DNA from: Pogonophryne albipinna
Lineage: Eukaryota; Chordata; Actinopteri; Perciformes; Artedidraconidae
Length of the DNA stretch: 64,000 nucleotides
NCBI GenBank assembly: GCA_028583405.1
Contig: CM053248.1
Span: forward strand, 22,065,139 to 22,129,138
Direction of reading: 5' to 3'
The translations under genes were made by a program, and so were the position numbers. Positions 23,744 to 35,244 of this stretch are shown here, in pieces (the stretch's first letter is position 1; each line of letters begins with the position of its first letter). The notes under the pieces are model-generated. The model had not been told where the DNA came from, made no database searches, and saw nothing but the letters and a program-made list of their open reading frames with translations.

Positions 23744-24126
23744 AGTCCTGAGCTTCATTCAGGATTTGTTGTATGTTAATGTAACAGAACAAAAAAAACG
23801 ACATTTATATAACCACAATAGCTAAAAATGTCTCCAACACTATTACAGTGAATGACTCAAGTCGTACAGAAAAGGTCATTTTTAAAAAGGTCATTATCAA
23901 AAATGGTGATGACTGTAGAAGGATGGTAGAGTAACTCAGTTTGGGAGTGTACAAAAAGAATTGAATGCGATGAATCACTTCCTTGAAACGGAGGATTTGT
24001 TCATGGAATCTTCTTATTTTAAGGCGATGATGACAGACAACAGAGGCTTTATTCAAACGCCTCAAAAGAAGCTTCAAAAGTAAAACACAGAATGTACAGC
24101 CCTTCTTCGGTGGCTCATCTTCCGGT

Positions 24127-24156
24127 TGTGAATAATAATAATAATAATAATAATAC
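24127..24156 (+). repeat. (AAT)n microsatellite
   Basis: A run of AAT/ATA units in a kansl1 intron, followed by sequence containing GACGCTTTACATAATA, which resembles a common fish SINE tail. Confidence 0.85.
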
Positions 24157-24268
24157 TACATGGGAATGTTGTAGCGCTCTCCCTAATGCTCAAAGACGCT
24201 TTACATAATATCAGACGGGAAACAATACAAAGAAGACTGAATGTGTGACCTCACCTCTCCCCCCTCAG

Positions 24269-24521
24269 GTCGTATAAGTCTGTTGACGGGCGCACCACCC
24301 CTCTGCTGTGCGGGACCAACCCTCCCACCCCCCAGCCGGCCTCTCCGGACCCCGGCCACTGCCCCATGCTCCACGACTACAGCTACATGCCCTCCCCCAT
24401 GAGCCCCCCCAGCCCCGACACGGCCTCCAACCCCCACACACCCTGCTCCAGGGACTCCCACCGGCTACTGTCCAGCGAGGACACGCGCTGCTCCACGCCC
24501 GACTTCACCTTCGAGGAGAGG
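24269..24521 (+). CDS. kansl1: kansl1 coding exon 12: Pro-rich segment
   Basis: Acceptor ccccctcag and donor gtacgt bound 253 nt. The translation begins RSYKSVDGRTTPLLCG, contains NPPTPQPASPD, many SP motifs, and LLSSEDTRCSTPDFTFEE. These match SYRSSDGRTTPQLGS, NPSTPQPASPD and LASEDTRCSTPELGLDE in human. Proline-directed phosphorylation is plausible. It ends in phase 0. Confidence 0.96.
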
Positions 24522-25012
24522 GTACGTACCCCCCCCCTCCAGCAGGGGGCAGACATCTGCTTCCTGTTAGAAGCGCTTCAAAATGATCCAATCCTTAAAT
24601 AGTTAGTTTATAATGTGTTTACACCAAGAATATTGTTTATCATATGAGATTCAAGTCACCGGTTCAATTAACATTTTTAAATTATGATTGGACAAAACAA
24701 ACCTGCAGTGGATTCAAATGAGGGTGTGGTAGTTCTCCATGCTGTACATGAACATGAGATGAATGGACATAAAGGGCTGTGGGATATGGAGAGAATCAGG
24801 ATATCACGCTATTTCGACCCAATACCATGATATCTATAACGTGTTAACATTGTAAGGTTGACTATTGATGATTTAAAATATTTAAACAATGTGATTTTAA
24901 ATCATCAGTTATCTGGCTATAATGACTTAGTAAGTGTAAGCCAGTTCATAATAATAATTGTAGGAAAAAAAAGTATAGATTTGACTCTATGTTTAATGTT
25001 CGATGTTTCCAG

Positions 25013-25216
25013 ACGGTGGCGCCGTGGGAGCGCCGCGGCTTCCCCATGCCGGCGGACCCCGAGCTGGAGCCAGAGAGCGACATCAGGCCGCGGATCCGCA
25101 CCATCTCAGGTTGCCGGGCAACAGCCTACGGGCGGCTGGATTCGGACGACATGGAACCGCCCTGCGACGAGGACGGCGGCTCCAAACTCAAGGCGGCCTC
25201 CGCCGACCAACGATGA
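25013..25216 (+). CDS. kansl1: kansl1 terminal coding exon
   Basis: Acceptor gtttccag opens 204 nt: 67 codons and TGA at 25214-25216. It begins TVAPWERRGFPMP, aligned with SVQPWERRTFPLA in human. The following tail is acidic and diverged (DSDDMEPPCDEDGG) and shorter than in human. The exon is GC-rich relative to its surroundings. Confidence 0.94.
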   Translation, partial: TVAPWERRGFPMPADPELEPESDIRPRIRTISGCRATAYGRLDSDDMEPPCDEDGGSKLKAASADQR

Positions 25217-26640
25217 ATGACTGATAGGCTGCGGCCCCGCCCCCTCCCGCCCCACAGCTCCTCTCTGGCATTAACAAGCAGAACCTCAAACCAGAATAAA
25301 AGATATTAAATGGGTTCCTGTTGTTTGATATTCAAACATCAGTCTAATACTTTTCACAGTTTTTAGTGAACATTATGGAGATAGAAGCCTTTCCCTACAC
25401 TTGTTTTTGTCACAGGAAAAAAAAGGATAAATGTAAAAAAAAAAAAAGTATAAAACAACACGTTACAAAAAATGTTTTCTGTAGTAGGCTGAACAATGTA
25501 CATGGGGGCTTAGTGGTGTTTCATATGTCGCGTGTACACTTGTAGCGCACTATGTAGCGGACTCCTCAAAATATGGCCAAAGGGTGTTTTCTATTGACTA
25601 GTTTGCTTGTATTTCCCATGTACATTTTTAGTGGAGTGACAAATTACAAAACAAGAAAAAATCCCCTTCTCCTTTCTCCTCCTCATCCAAATAAACAGGT
25701 ACATTTGAGATGTGGTTCCCCTCTTCTCCCACTAGAGGTCGCCTGAAATCACCAGAGCACTTCTCCAACTGCCAAGTCTAGTTTTGTTGGTTTTTGCTTT
25801 TTTTTCTTTGTTTGTTTTTTCATTCCTGACATGTTTTATTTGTACGTGTTCTGTCTGTCCCTGCGTAACAGTAAATCATTCCTTTCTACGGTCTCTTTTT
25901 GGAGAGAGTGTCCGGCTCCTCGTCTCGCCCCGCTGTCTCTGTTCTTTTTTCTTCTTTTTTTAAAGAGGGTGGTGGCATAGACAGGCCGGGGGTGTCTTTT
26001 GAGCACTCGCCCGTACAGAAATAAAGCGCTGCTGCATGCTAAAAGTAAACATGCTCATGTTTACTTATCACAGTAAGATTTCCTTAAAGAAACAAGCGGC
26101 GGGGGGTGATTGTTCCATCTGCTGGTTTCTCTCTTCGTACAGTCGTTGCTGTATTAGAAAAATGTGGCAAAATAAAGAAATAACACAACCCCCCCCTTCC
26201 TCTTTTTTCCCTCTTGCAATCATTTCAAATGTAGCAGCTAAAAGCCCCCCCCCCCACCCCGAGCTCAGGTTTTTCAATTTAAGGGAATATTTTTCTGCTG
26301 TGTAATAGATTCACTCTGATTAGACTACTCCATTGCCAGATGGGTCATTGTTTTTTGCCACCCCCCCACCACCATCACAACCACACTATTCTTGCCCCCC
26401 CCCCTTCTCCTCCCCCACCTTAAGTAACTAATTGCTATGCAAACAAAAACTATGGTTGTTTTTTTCATTTTACGCCTCCTTTTAATGCCACAGCCATTCA
26501 ATCACTGTTTTTTTCTTTTGTAGTTTAAGCAAGATGTCAATGTACCTGTTTGATTGTTGCAGCAGTTAACCTAATCAAAAAGCAGAATTGTTTTTTCTTT
26601 TTTGTAAATAGTACCATTAAAACATTTATGTTTAACTTGG
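25217..26640 (+). other. kansl1: kansl1 3' UTR
   Basis: This noncoding tail follows the TGA. Canonical poly(A) hexamers occur at 25295, 26020 and 26171, and a distal ATTAAA lies at 26616-26621 with T-rich sequence around it. A TGTAAATA box just upstream, near 26602-26609, matches the Pumilio-family recognition consensus. Poly-C and poly-T runs are frequent. The true end was not observed; about 26640 is my estimate. Confidence 0.65.
26616..26621 (+). terminator. kansl1: probable distal poly(A) signal of kansl1 (ATTAAA)
   Basis: The hexamer ATTAAA follows a T-rich tract and a Pumilio-type box and precedes T/G-rich sequence. It is the last good signal before the convergent mapt 3' UTR begins. 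Earlier AATAAA signals at 25295, 26020 and 26171 could give shorter transcripts. Confidence 0.55.
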
Positions 26641-26895
26641 CGTTATTGGTCTGGCCTCAAGTCCTTTAAGTGTGATAATTGTCAGAAATCACTCTCACTT
26701 TCACTCAGTCACTGTTAATCTTTTAACATTTAATAGTTACAAATTTGTATCATTAGAAACATCTGCTAACGTGCCATCGTGAACACATTTGGGTATTTAC
26801 GTTAAACAAATGGCAGACGGTGCACTATGTGAAAAATAGGGAGCGATTTCCATACTTGTGATATAATCCTCCACAACGACGGTGACTTCGTAGCA

Positions 26896-26901
26896 TTTAT
26901 T
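26896..26901 (-). terminator. mapt: probable poly(A) signal of mapt (AATAAA)
   Basis: The - strand AATAAA lies about 280 bp from the opposing ATTAAA of kansl1. It is the last strong hexamer on this strand before the kansl1 3' UTR. Confidence 0.45.
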
Positions 26902-27715
26902 TTCAAATACACATATACAGCAACAAGAATCATCATAAACCAGTTATTGATCAAATGCACAATAACGAGAACAATCACATTTCCACAACTGTACAGCGTC
27001 AGAAGCAACCAAACGGAAAAAGGGTGATGAGTTTTGTTACTGCAGAAAACCGACCCACCGAAGCACATTACCTCTCCTCCTCCTCTCTCCCTGCACACCC
27101 ACACATGATGTGGTCTAAAGAACTCAGCATGCAGATAAAGGTGCAAGCACTCTTGAGTCCTATCTTTGCGATCATAGAGATAAAACACCTTTAAATCTAT
27201 GTCGGCAACATGTTAAATACACACAGTTGGGAGTGTTTGGACTCTTTATAACCACCTTTTTTTTCTAGATCATGTCTTTCCATATCCAGGAAGTGTTCAT
27301 TAAACAGGAAGTACAAAGAGACCACTTTGTGAAAGGGAGGGCAACAGGCAGACTCCTACATGAGGTGCATGCAAGAAGTTGTTTCACTTGTTTTCATTAA
27401 TGCGCGTAATAGTGATGAGTCACTGGGAATATCGATCAACATTAGGACGTGTTTGAGCACATGAACGGAGTGTTATATTGTTAAGGATCTCATTACAAAT
27501 TGAGGAAAACGGCTGGTTGCATCTTTACAAAACACTAAATACTCATTACTCTCTTTGAATCTGTGGATCAAGATAATATTGAGGTGGTCATGAGAGCGAT
27601 TAACTGTAATCTTTGCTTTTAAACTTGGGAATTAGCTGAGGAAGCTAAGTATGTTAGTCAGAAGTATTACAGACACATTGCTGCTTCTAACTTCGTGAGA
27701 TATAGGCCGAGAATT

Positions 27716-27747
27716 CGGGTGTCCACATACTTTTGGCCGAGTAGCTT
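27716..27747 (+). mobile_element. Tc1/mariner end fragment
   Basis: GGTGTCCACATACTTTTGGCC matches the terminal sequence of widespread fish Tc1-like elements, by recall. No partner end was found. It lies inside the predicted mapt 3' UTR. Confidence 0.5.
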
Positions 27748-28960
27748 TTCTTAGCCGTGATCTCTAGTATTTTATTAGGGAAGGTAAAAGCAACCAGCTA
27801 ACTTGGCGTCATGTAGAACCGTCCAGAGAAAAACAGCTGTACAGCTTTCCCTCAACTTCACTTGGCCCAGTCAACCTATCTTCATCCATCATCATCATCA
27901 TCCACCAACCTGCTAATCATTATGGTTGAGAACAAATGTACTAATTTTTTTCCACCTTTAAAGTGAGATTATGTAACGTTTAAGAGAGGAGCTAACACAA
28001 TCTTAAAAGTCAAATTTACAACTAGCTTCTTTACTTTAACACTGTTAGCTTATCAGAAGTTGCGTTGTCTCGCTTTAAGAATAACTTCCAGTAATTGTGA
28101 TGATTATTCTACCTACCTTAAATGTGCATAATACTGTTATCAATGACTAACTTCGAGTCTCTATTCCTCTTAATAATTTGGCCATGACAGTTTAAAATGC
28201 CTTAAGGTTAATTTATCTTCTTAAGCGCATTTACAATAGAGCAGTAACACAAAATAAAATAACACTGACAGTAGCAGGCACGATACAAATGTTTCTTCAT
28301 ATCAAATTCATGTCATATATCCACAGAGAACGATTATAAAACTGTGCCAACACAAACCAAAGTTTCTACGCTAGCAGTTCTGTTTTTTCTTTTCTTTTTT
28401 TATCCAGGTTACACCCCCGTCATGTCGGGACTACACCAAGCAAAATACAGCACTGAGGTCTGAAAGCATTTTCTCTGCCTTGCACAATTAATTTGCTACT
28501 TTTCTTTTTAGCAGTTTTCCTCCGACACCCCTCACCGTACCCTGTTAGCTGCTCCTTCTGCGTTAGCACAACCCGGACCCCAGCAGGAAAGGAAAGGGGA
28601 CACGTTAGATACAGACCTCTCTAAAGGGCCACAGTCGATGGGACAGGAAACCAAGTGTTAAATGATTACCAGGATATGTATGAAGATCTGTGGATTCACA
28701 GGGACAATCTTGCTCTGCTGGGGTGCTTAAACTCTTAAAAGGGAGACTTACAAAAGGTAAAAATAGCAAATGAAGAGACCACAGAGAGAAATTAAACACA
28801 TACTTGTTAATCATTTTTCTCTCTCTCTACGTAATGCCAGTTTAGTGAAGGATAAACAGTGATGGGTAGCTAAAAAAGTCCTGTGAAAATAACGAGGGAG
28901 GCATCACAACTCCTCTACGTGGTCGTGTGGAGCCAGGTGGAGGTTTGGGGGGGGGGGCGT

Positions 28961-29158
28961 TCACAAGCCCTGTTTGGCCAGGGAGGCGGACACCTGGTCG
29001 GCCAGTGTGGAGAGCTGCGGGGAGTCGGCAATGTTGAGGCTGCCGGAGGAGGACACGGTGCTGAGGGGGTGGGGGGAGTCCTCCAGGGAGACGATCTCTG
29101 CGCCGTGGTCCGTGCGCGCCTTGGCGGACTCACGGAAACTCAGCTTGTGGCTCTCAAT
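28961..29158 (-). CDS. mapt: mapt C-terminal exon
   Basis: Acceptor ccccccgcag opens 65 codons and TGA (28963-28961). The sequence starts [20 protein letters not shown], continues [15 protein letters not shown], and ends [14 protein letters not shown]. This is the tau C-terminal exon (human exon 13), with the SP site near human Ser396/404 reduced but DSPQL retained. The coding exon lies in a GC-rich patch. Confidence 0.98.
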   Translation of the reverse strand: MESHKLSFRESAKARTDHGAEIVSLEDSPHPLSTVSSSGSLNIADSPQLSTLADQVSASLAKQGL

Positions 29159-29504
29159 CTGCGGGGGGGCGGGGGTCAAAGCAGGGGGTCAGACATGCAG
29201 CTTGGAGCGCCCCCTGCTGGGGAATAACGTGTTGCAGCAGACTTTCTGAACATAGTTCACCAATTTCTGTTGATTTACCTTCACACAGCTGTCAGTGCGT
29301 TACTATGGAGATCTTCTCCAATGGTTTGGAGGTTTAGCTGTGTTAATAAACGACGCACATGTTGTGTAGTAAAAGATTGACCTACCTTACTTTGAGTTTT
29401 TGACAATGTTTGACACCGTTTTTGTTATTTTTCTGAAATGTTTAAATGAATAATTTGTCCTTCCTTTTGCATATTTCCGACATACTATACATGTTATTTT
29501 TATG

Positions 29505-29535
<31 letters not shown>

Positions 29536-31262
29536 AACCGTATAATATGTAATAAAATATATATAGGCCTATATTTGATTACATACTATACATTTTTTTT
29601 TACCTTTTAATGACCTACTGTACTATCAGTTTTTAACAATGTTTTCGACATATGACCGTTTCTGATCATTTAGACATAACTTTCTATGTTGGTTTTCTGA
29701 TATTTCACATGTACTATACTTTCTTCTTGCATCTTCTTGCATCTACTTGCACCCTAACCCATTCTTGTTTGTTCTTATATTTTTAACAAACTATTAGGAT
29801 TGTTTTTGTTTTGTATTATATACTATTTAGTTTCGTCTGATATTCCTACTTAGTATACTATGTTGTTGTCAGTGACTTTTGTAAGATACCATGACCTTGT
29901 TTTCCCATGTTTTGTCCGAAATGTCCACATATGTCTACTGTACTCTGATTTGTGTACGAATCTTATGTGACCTGCTTCATCATGACTTTCCTCATTTTGT
30001 ATGGCATAGTAGATTTTCAGTGTTGATGACTCAGTGCTAATTTAGCAGTCAGCTTTTATGGCAGCATATTTCTGGCACGTTCATCAGACAGCGCTGTAAT
30101 GCTCAGCTGTGCACGTGGTTTCAACCTGCAGTATCTAAGTATTTCTCCGACACACAGCTGGTGAGTACTTACGGGAGTCCTCAATCTTTATGAGGGGGTT
30201 CGTCAGGATGGGTGCTGAAGGGACAGTCTGAGGTGACTGGGGGGGGGTGACAGCGGGGGAGGGGATTGAGGGGCTGCCTGAGGAACTCCCCTCTGCTTCC
30301 TTCCCTTTCTCCCTCTACAGAGGAACCCCACACAGGGAATGATAAGGCATGCGACAAAAATAAATGCGATGGCATCAACAGAAATCAAAACACAACGGAA
30401 CAAAATGAAGAAACTAAATATAATGATGACAAATCAATAATCTATGATGACAACAACTGGATGCAAAAGATGGAAGCTTGAACAAAACAAGGATAAAAGC
30501 AGCAAGCTCAGGGAAGGATGGGGTGAGAGATGGACGACTTACCGGTTTGTTTTGAGCTCTTAAAATGGTTTCTTTTAAACCAAAGTTTTAAAATCTGAAA
30601 TCATGTGCTGCATTGTGGGTTAGAAAAAGTCTGCTAAGCATTTAAAGCACGACTTAGACTCCTGAAAAGTTTACATTTTGGAGTGCAATCTTCTTTTCTC
30701 AACCAACTAATTCAAACAGTTAATTCTATTTCCTGCACTTCGATACATCTCCATCAAGTTTTACATTTTACATACTGTAAACATTTGAAGACTCCATCTT
30801 ATATTTTAAACAGCTGTATAGCTATTTTCTTTTTTATTTAAGTGAAATGTTTTGTATATATTCATTTTTAAATGTACTTTATTTTGAATGTCAAGCCACA
30901 AAATAAGAAGGCAAATCCCTCGTATGTGAACACCTATATTCATCAATAAAGCTGATTCCATCTTGCTTTTCATAATAGAGACAATGAGAAATGCTTATTA
31001 ATTGCTGCATTTCTAATGATATATTTAGTTTCCTATATAACTGATATTATCTGAAACGAGTTTCTTTTATGATAAATAATGATCACTATAAAGATCACAG
31101 TTCTCTCGACTTCTCTTCTTTTAGGATATAGTGCTGCTGAGTTCAGGTGCTGTTGTTCTGTAGGTCATTAGCATGCAGATGTGATGAAACTCTCCAGCTG
31201 TGCAGGCTAAAGCTTCGGCCAGCAGACTGAAGAAGATCTAGTTTCAACATGAGTGTGTTTAC
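29159..31262 (-). other. mapt: mapt last intron
   Basis: AT-rich intron with a (TA)n run at 29502-29526. A GC-rich island at 30173-30310 holds a candidate alternative exon described in the findings. Nothing else is recognisable. Confidence 0.6.
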
Positions 31263-31369
31263 CCTCCTCTGCCCCCCTCCAGGGACGTGGCCGATGTTTC
31301 CCAGAGAGCCGACCTTAGACTGACCTTTGAACTCCACCTTCTCATTTTTGATCTCGATATTCCCACCAC
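31263..31369 (-). CDS. mapt: mapt repeat exon R4
   Basis: Acceptor gttcatcag and donor gtaaac bound 107 nt. It completes the previous PGGG turn and encodes [20 protein letters not shown] followed by [13 protein letters not shown]. It aligns with human exon 12 ([20 protein letters not shown], then PGGGNKK). The KVGS motif matches human Ser356. Confidence 0.97.
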
Positions 31370-31514
31370 CTGATGAACACAGAATGCATAGTACCATAAA
31401 TAACCACATAAAGACGTATTTATCAACATAAATATAAATATATGAATAAGAGAAAGTTAACATGAAATCAATTCCTATAAAAGCACAAGACTAGCAGCGG
31501 AAGACATGCTAGAT

Positions 31515-31640
31515 ATTTTACTGAAGTACAAATACAACAATGTGAAAGTACTGATAAAAAAAAAAGTAAAAGTACAGAATGATTACAAACTAAATGTACT
31601 TAAAAATGTCGGTGAAAGTACTTGTTCTGCAGTAAAATGT
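31515..31640. repeat. degenerate AAAGTA-type dispersed repeat
   Basis: GAAAGTACTGAT, GTAAAAGTACAG and GAAAGTACTTGTTCTGCAGTAAAATG resemble the derived sequence at 8470-8960. Related words occur at 33060-33150, 42730-42900, 46880-46960 and 49940-50100. These look like old copies of one family; boundaries are unclear. Confidence 0.4.
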
Positions 31641-32230
31641 CCCTGTGGCTGTTATTTTATAATATATTGCCGTATTAGATCAAGTGGTTCCAAACTAGGG
31701 GTCGGGCCCCTCCAGAGATAGATCTCCAGATAGGTCTCAGGGGAAACACTTCTGATACACACATTTGTGTTAATCTGTTGGACCTGTCTCAAATTGTAGC
31801 TTTTTTTGCGAAATATTTGATATTTCCCCCTCCCCTTTTGCTGTAGCAACAGATGAATGAAATTGAGACGTGACAAGGAGCCGCAACTAGACACTGACTT
31901 TTGTCACAAGATTTAGGCTGGAATCACTGGTTTAATCGTTTATTATTGAATATATATATTTGATGTAAAATCTGGAAGGTAACTATATTAACTTTAGCTG
32001 TAGAATGAATGTGGCGGTGAAGTAGAAAGTATAACATTCCCTATGAAATGTGTAGAGTTACATCAAAGCACTACCAATAATAACAATAAAGCTTTATCTG
32101 ATCTTATCTTACCAAAACCAAGCCTGCTGCATAAAGACTAAGTTTAAAGAAGCTCTAAAAAATAGAAAGTATTTTATTACATGTATAGATTGAAAGATTT
32201 TGAAAGAGGATACTACAAACACAAATGTAC

Positions 32231-32312
32231 CTGGCTTATGGTGGAGGTTGGATTTAGATCCACATTTGGCCTGAACGTTGGTCAGATCGACCTTTTTGTG
32301 CACAATCTGAAC
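32231..32312 (-). CDS. mapt: mapt repeat exon R3 (PHF6-type)
   Basis: Acceptor cttcacag and donor gtacat bound 82 nt, matching human exon 11 in content: [20 protein letters not shown] followed by SNLHHKPG. The hexapeptide VQIVHK replaces human VQIVYK (PHF6, the core that drives tau fibril formation in human). The single Cys corresponds to human Cys322. It ends in phase 1. Confidence 0.97.
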
Positions 32313-33774
32313 CTGTGAAGGGGAAACACAGAGAGCACAAACAAGTCAATTCAAAGTCAAACAAATATATATGAACCCGGTAACATGCAACTACAGAGGA
32401 ACTGCTGCTAAAAGCAAACATCATATATGTCAAGACACACAGGGTTAGAGTTTCAGGTCATGTTCTACAGTCTGTGACAGTGTTAATGAAAGAAATGCAG
32501 AAAATGATCCAGTTTTAGTTAAGACGTTAAGTGTAACGGATCATATTCTGCATTCTTTCACATGCACTGCTCATGATGTAGCCATATTTCTGCGTGTGCA
32601 TCACAGAGTCTCATCCCTCCTGTCATGGCCGATTGTCTGGATCCACAAAGCGCTCAGCCTCTGCTCTGAGGTCATCAGAGCGCACCACAGCAGGCACAGA
32701 GAGGACAGGGACTCTTTGTTACGACTCCTTCTCCTCTGTGTCACAATTAGTGCGCTTCACCACAAGAGAATTAAGATCATCATCACTTTTCTGTACAAAA
32801 CACACATCGGATTGAGGTGAAGAACAACAGAAACACACGGGTTCATGCATGTTCGTCGAGGGGCCGGTTTGGGTTGGTGAAACGTTCTGATCACAGTCAA
32901 AGCGACAAGCACAGGTTCAACAGTGATCAGCTTACAGAGGAGCATGAGCATTACATAACGCTGAGAGCTGCCACAGAGCACTCGACCAAAGAACCTCACA
33001 TTTATCAGAACTAGTTCTGAGATTCAGAGCAGACTCACTACTGGTGATTAAATACATCTATGGTGGAGGAAGTCCAAGTACTAATCCCATACTGTAAAAA
33101 AAACATCTCATTAAAGTAAAAGAATGTAAGTATCAAACATTTAAATAAGTAAAAATGTAAATTAAATTATAATAAAAATGTAAATTAATATAAATGTTAA
33201 ATAAAATGATATTATTATTACTCATGTACATTGATTTTCACTGTTTTAATTGAGGTGCATTTTTATATAAAACAAATGCCGTAGCCTGACCTTTTTTATA
33301 TTCAATTGTCATTAAAAACAACAATAGATAAAGGTCCCTTTTAAAAGGCTGGAACAATGAAAAAGGAGTTTTAAGTAATTTAATCGGTAATTCAAATATT
33401 ACATTTTTTATTTCAATTTACACATTTTTCTTTAATTGTAAAAACTGTTGCATCATATTTGAAAAAACTCTTGTATGTTTTATATGTAAACAACATTGTG
33501 TAACTACCTAGAGCTGGTTTATGAATGCAGGAAAGTGTAAAACATAAGTAACTATTGTTACCCCACTGATCTAGGGTCAGGTCCACTCTAATGCTCATGC
33601 CTGTGTATTAATGATAATTAATTAACGCTGTTAATAGGAGGAGGTTAGCCGTGTTGGATCATATGGAGGTCAGAGGGAACACACAGGAGGCTTCGTCATG
33701 CGGACATCCTCCTCAGTGAAGGAAGGGGGTGGCCCCTGCAGTATGCCAGGGGCCACCCCCCCCGATCTACTCAC

Positions 33775-33867
33775 ATTGCCTCCACCCGCTACATGTTTCA
33801 TATTATCTTTGGAGCCGCACCGGGACTGCACACTGCTTAAGTCCAGCTTCTTTTCAACAATTTGAAC
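33775..33867 (-). CDS. mapt: mapt repeat exon R2c (exon 10 equivalent, copy 3)
   Basis: Acceptor ctttccag and donor gtgagt bound 93 nt, phase 0 both ends. The repeat begins [20 protein letters not shown] and ends MKHVAGGGN. The proline of the PGGG turn, equivalent to human Pro301, is alanine (codon GCG). KXGS is RCGS. Donor context GGCAAT/gtgagt resembles the human exon 10 junction. Confidence 0.97.
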
Positions 33868-34514
33868 CTGGAAAGTTGATATGAAAGACGGTTATCCTGG
33901 AGGAGAGAACAGGTGGAGAGCTGAAAGTCCATCTTCTTTCTCATGTATTTGAAAAATAGAGAGCCCTTTCTTTTTCTTCCTATAGTATTGTAGTGCTTTC
34001 AATGCTAACCCAGACTGAGAGCCAGAGTGGAGAGGGGAGAAATGAGAGATGCAAGTTGGCCTTTAAAGGGGCAAAACCAAAACAATCCACACTGTACTGA
34101 TCCTTCTTCACTGGGTGAACATGTCCATACATGTATTTTTGGCATGTGCACGGGTAAAAGATGTTTTACATTTGAATAAACACTTTTATTAGGAGAACCC
34201 TTAGTACTTGATTGAGTAAACGTCCTTCAATCAGCTTGAAAACAGTAGAGAAATAGACACTACTTATGACTGCAGAACTTGCATGAGTATTATAACAAGT
34301 CATACCACATCACCCAAAACCCCAAATGATTGAAACAATATATGTGATTGCAAATGATTACAATAAAAACTACAAAGTCCCATTTAATTAAAGTTGTATT
34401 ATCAATGTTTTGTATTTTTTGAATTGTGAACGTTTCCTCAATGTGTGGTATTATCTATTTCAGCTCAGAAACAAATAAGGAAATGCTTTCCAAGTGAAAC
34501 CCAGGCTTCCTCAC

Positions 34515-34607
34515 CTTGCCTCCTCCAGGGGTGTGCTTTATGTTGTCCTTAGATCCACAACGAGATGAAACATTAGGTAACTCCAGCTTCTTGTCAAGGA
34601 TTTGGAC
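34515..34607 (-). CDS. mapt: mapt repeat exon R2b (exon 10 equivalent, copy 2)
   Basis: Acceptor cttcgcag and donor gtgagg bound 93 nt, phase 0 both ends. The repeat begins [20 protein letters not shown] and ends IKHTPGGGK. The KXGS motif is RCGS here, while PGGG is intact. Skipping or including it changes repeat number without a frameshift. Confidence 0.97.
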
Positions 34608-35151
34608 CTGCGAAGGTGTGAGAAGAAGAAATACAAGTCCTTAATTCCATTGAGAATAACTGCAGGAGGGGATCAGCCCAACATGGAAGAAATAAGATGT
34701 TGAAGAGATGGAGATTAAAGCAGGTTTTTGATCATTTCATTAAAGCTGCCATCCATAACTTAGTATGTCACACATCACATTTACTGCAGATACTACTGGG
34801 GGGATTCTCATATACTAAGTGCATGTTATTAAATAGGGATAGATAAACATCAAAGTAATACGTGAGTCTACAAAATGACCATATTGTTACAGATGCCAAC
34901 TTTAACACATTAAAGCAGTGGACCTTTGGTTAAATGCACCTTGATCTTTTAGTGAACTAATAGTTAAAACACATATTTCAGTGTCTAATTGAGCAGATTG
35001 AGAAGATTCAGAAGTCCATCTTCTATTACAAAATGGAGAGCACAAAGAAAAGAGAGAGCATTTCCTTCTTTTACCAAAAGCTGTTTTTTGATGATCATAA
35101 CTGCAGAGATACTCAAGAGTCAGGTGTTGAGTTCATCCCTCAGTTACTCAC

Positions 35152-35244
35152 ATTGCCGCCACCGGGTACATGTTTCATATTGCCTTTGGAGCCACACTTA
35201 GACTGGACACTACTAAAATCCAACTTCTGTTCAAGGATTTGTAC
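35152..35244 (-). CDS. mapt: mapt repeat exon R2a (exon 10 equivalent, copy 1)
   Basis: Acceptor ttccag and donor gtgagt bound 93 nt (31 codons, phase 0 both ends), the same length as human exon 10. The repeat begins [20 protein letters not shown] and ends MKHVPGGGN. It keeps the hexapeptide at the PHF6* position (VQILEQ), one Cys, KCGS and PGGG. It is the first of three tandem copies of this exon. Confidence 0.97.

Larger units (their letters stand above)
26880..28960 (-). other. mapt: mapt 3' UTR (predicted)
   Basis: About 2 kb of AT-rich noncoding sequence follows the tau stop on the - strand. On that strand AATAAA lies at 26901-26896, followed by a cleavage-compatible stretch; other AATAAA hexamers occur higher up. 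A Tc1-like end fragment near 27716-27745 lies inside. The length is inferred, not observed. Confidence 0.5.

Noticed and set aside
24201..24461. Gly/Val-rich - strand frame
   Set aside because: It is the antisense shadow of a GC-rich kansl1 exon.
28883..29249. + strand frames rich in Gly and Glu
   Set aside because: They are the antisense shadow of the tau C-terminal exon.
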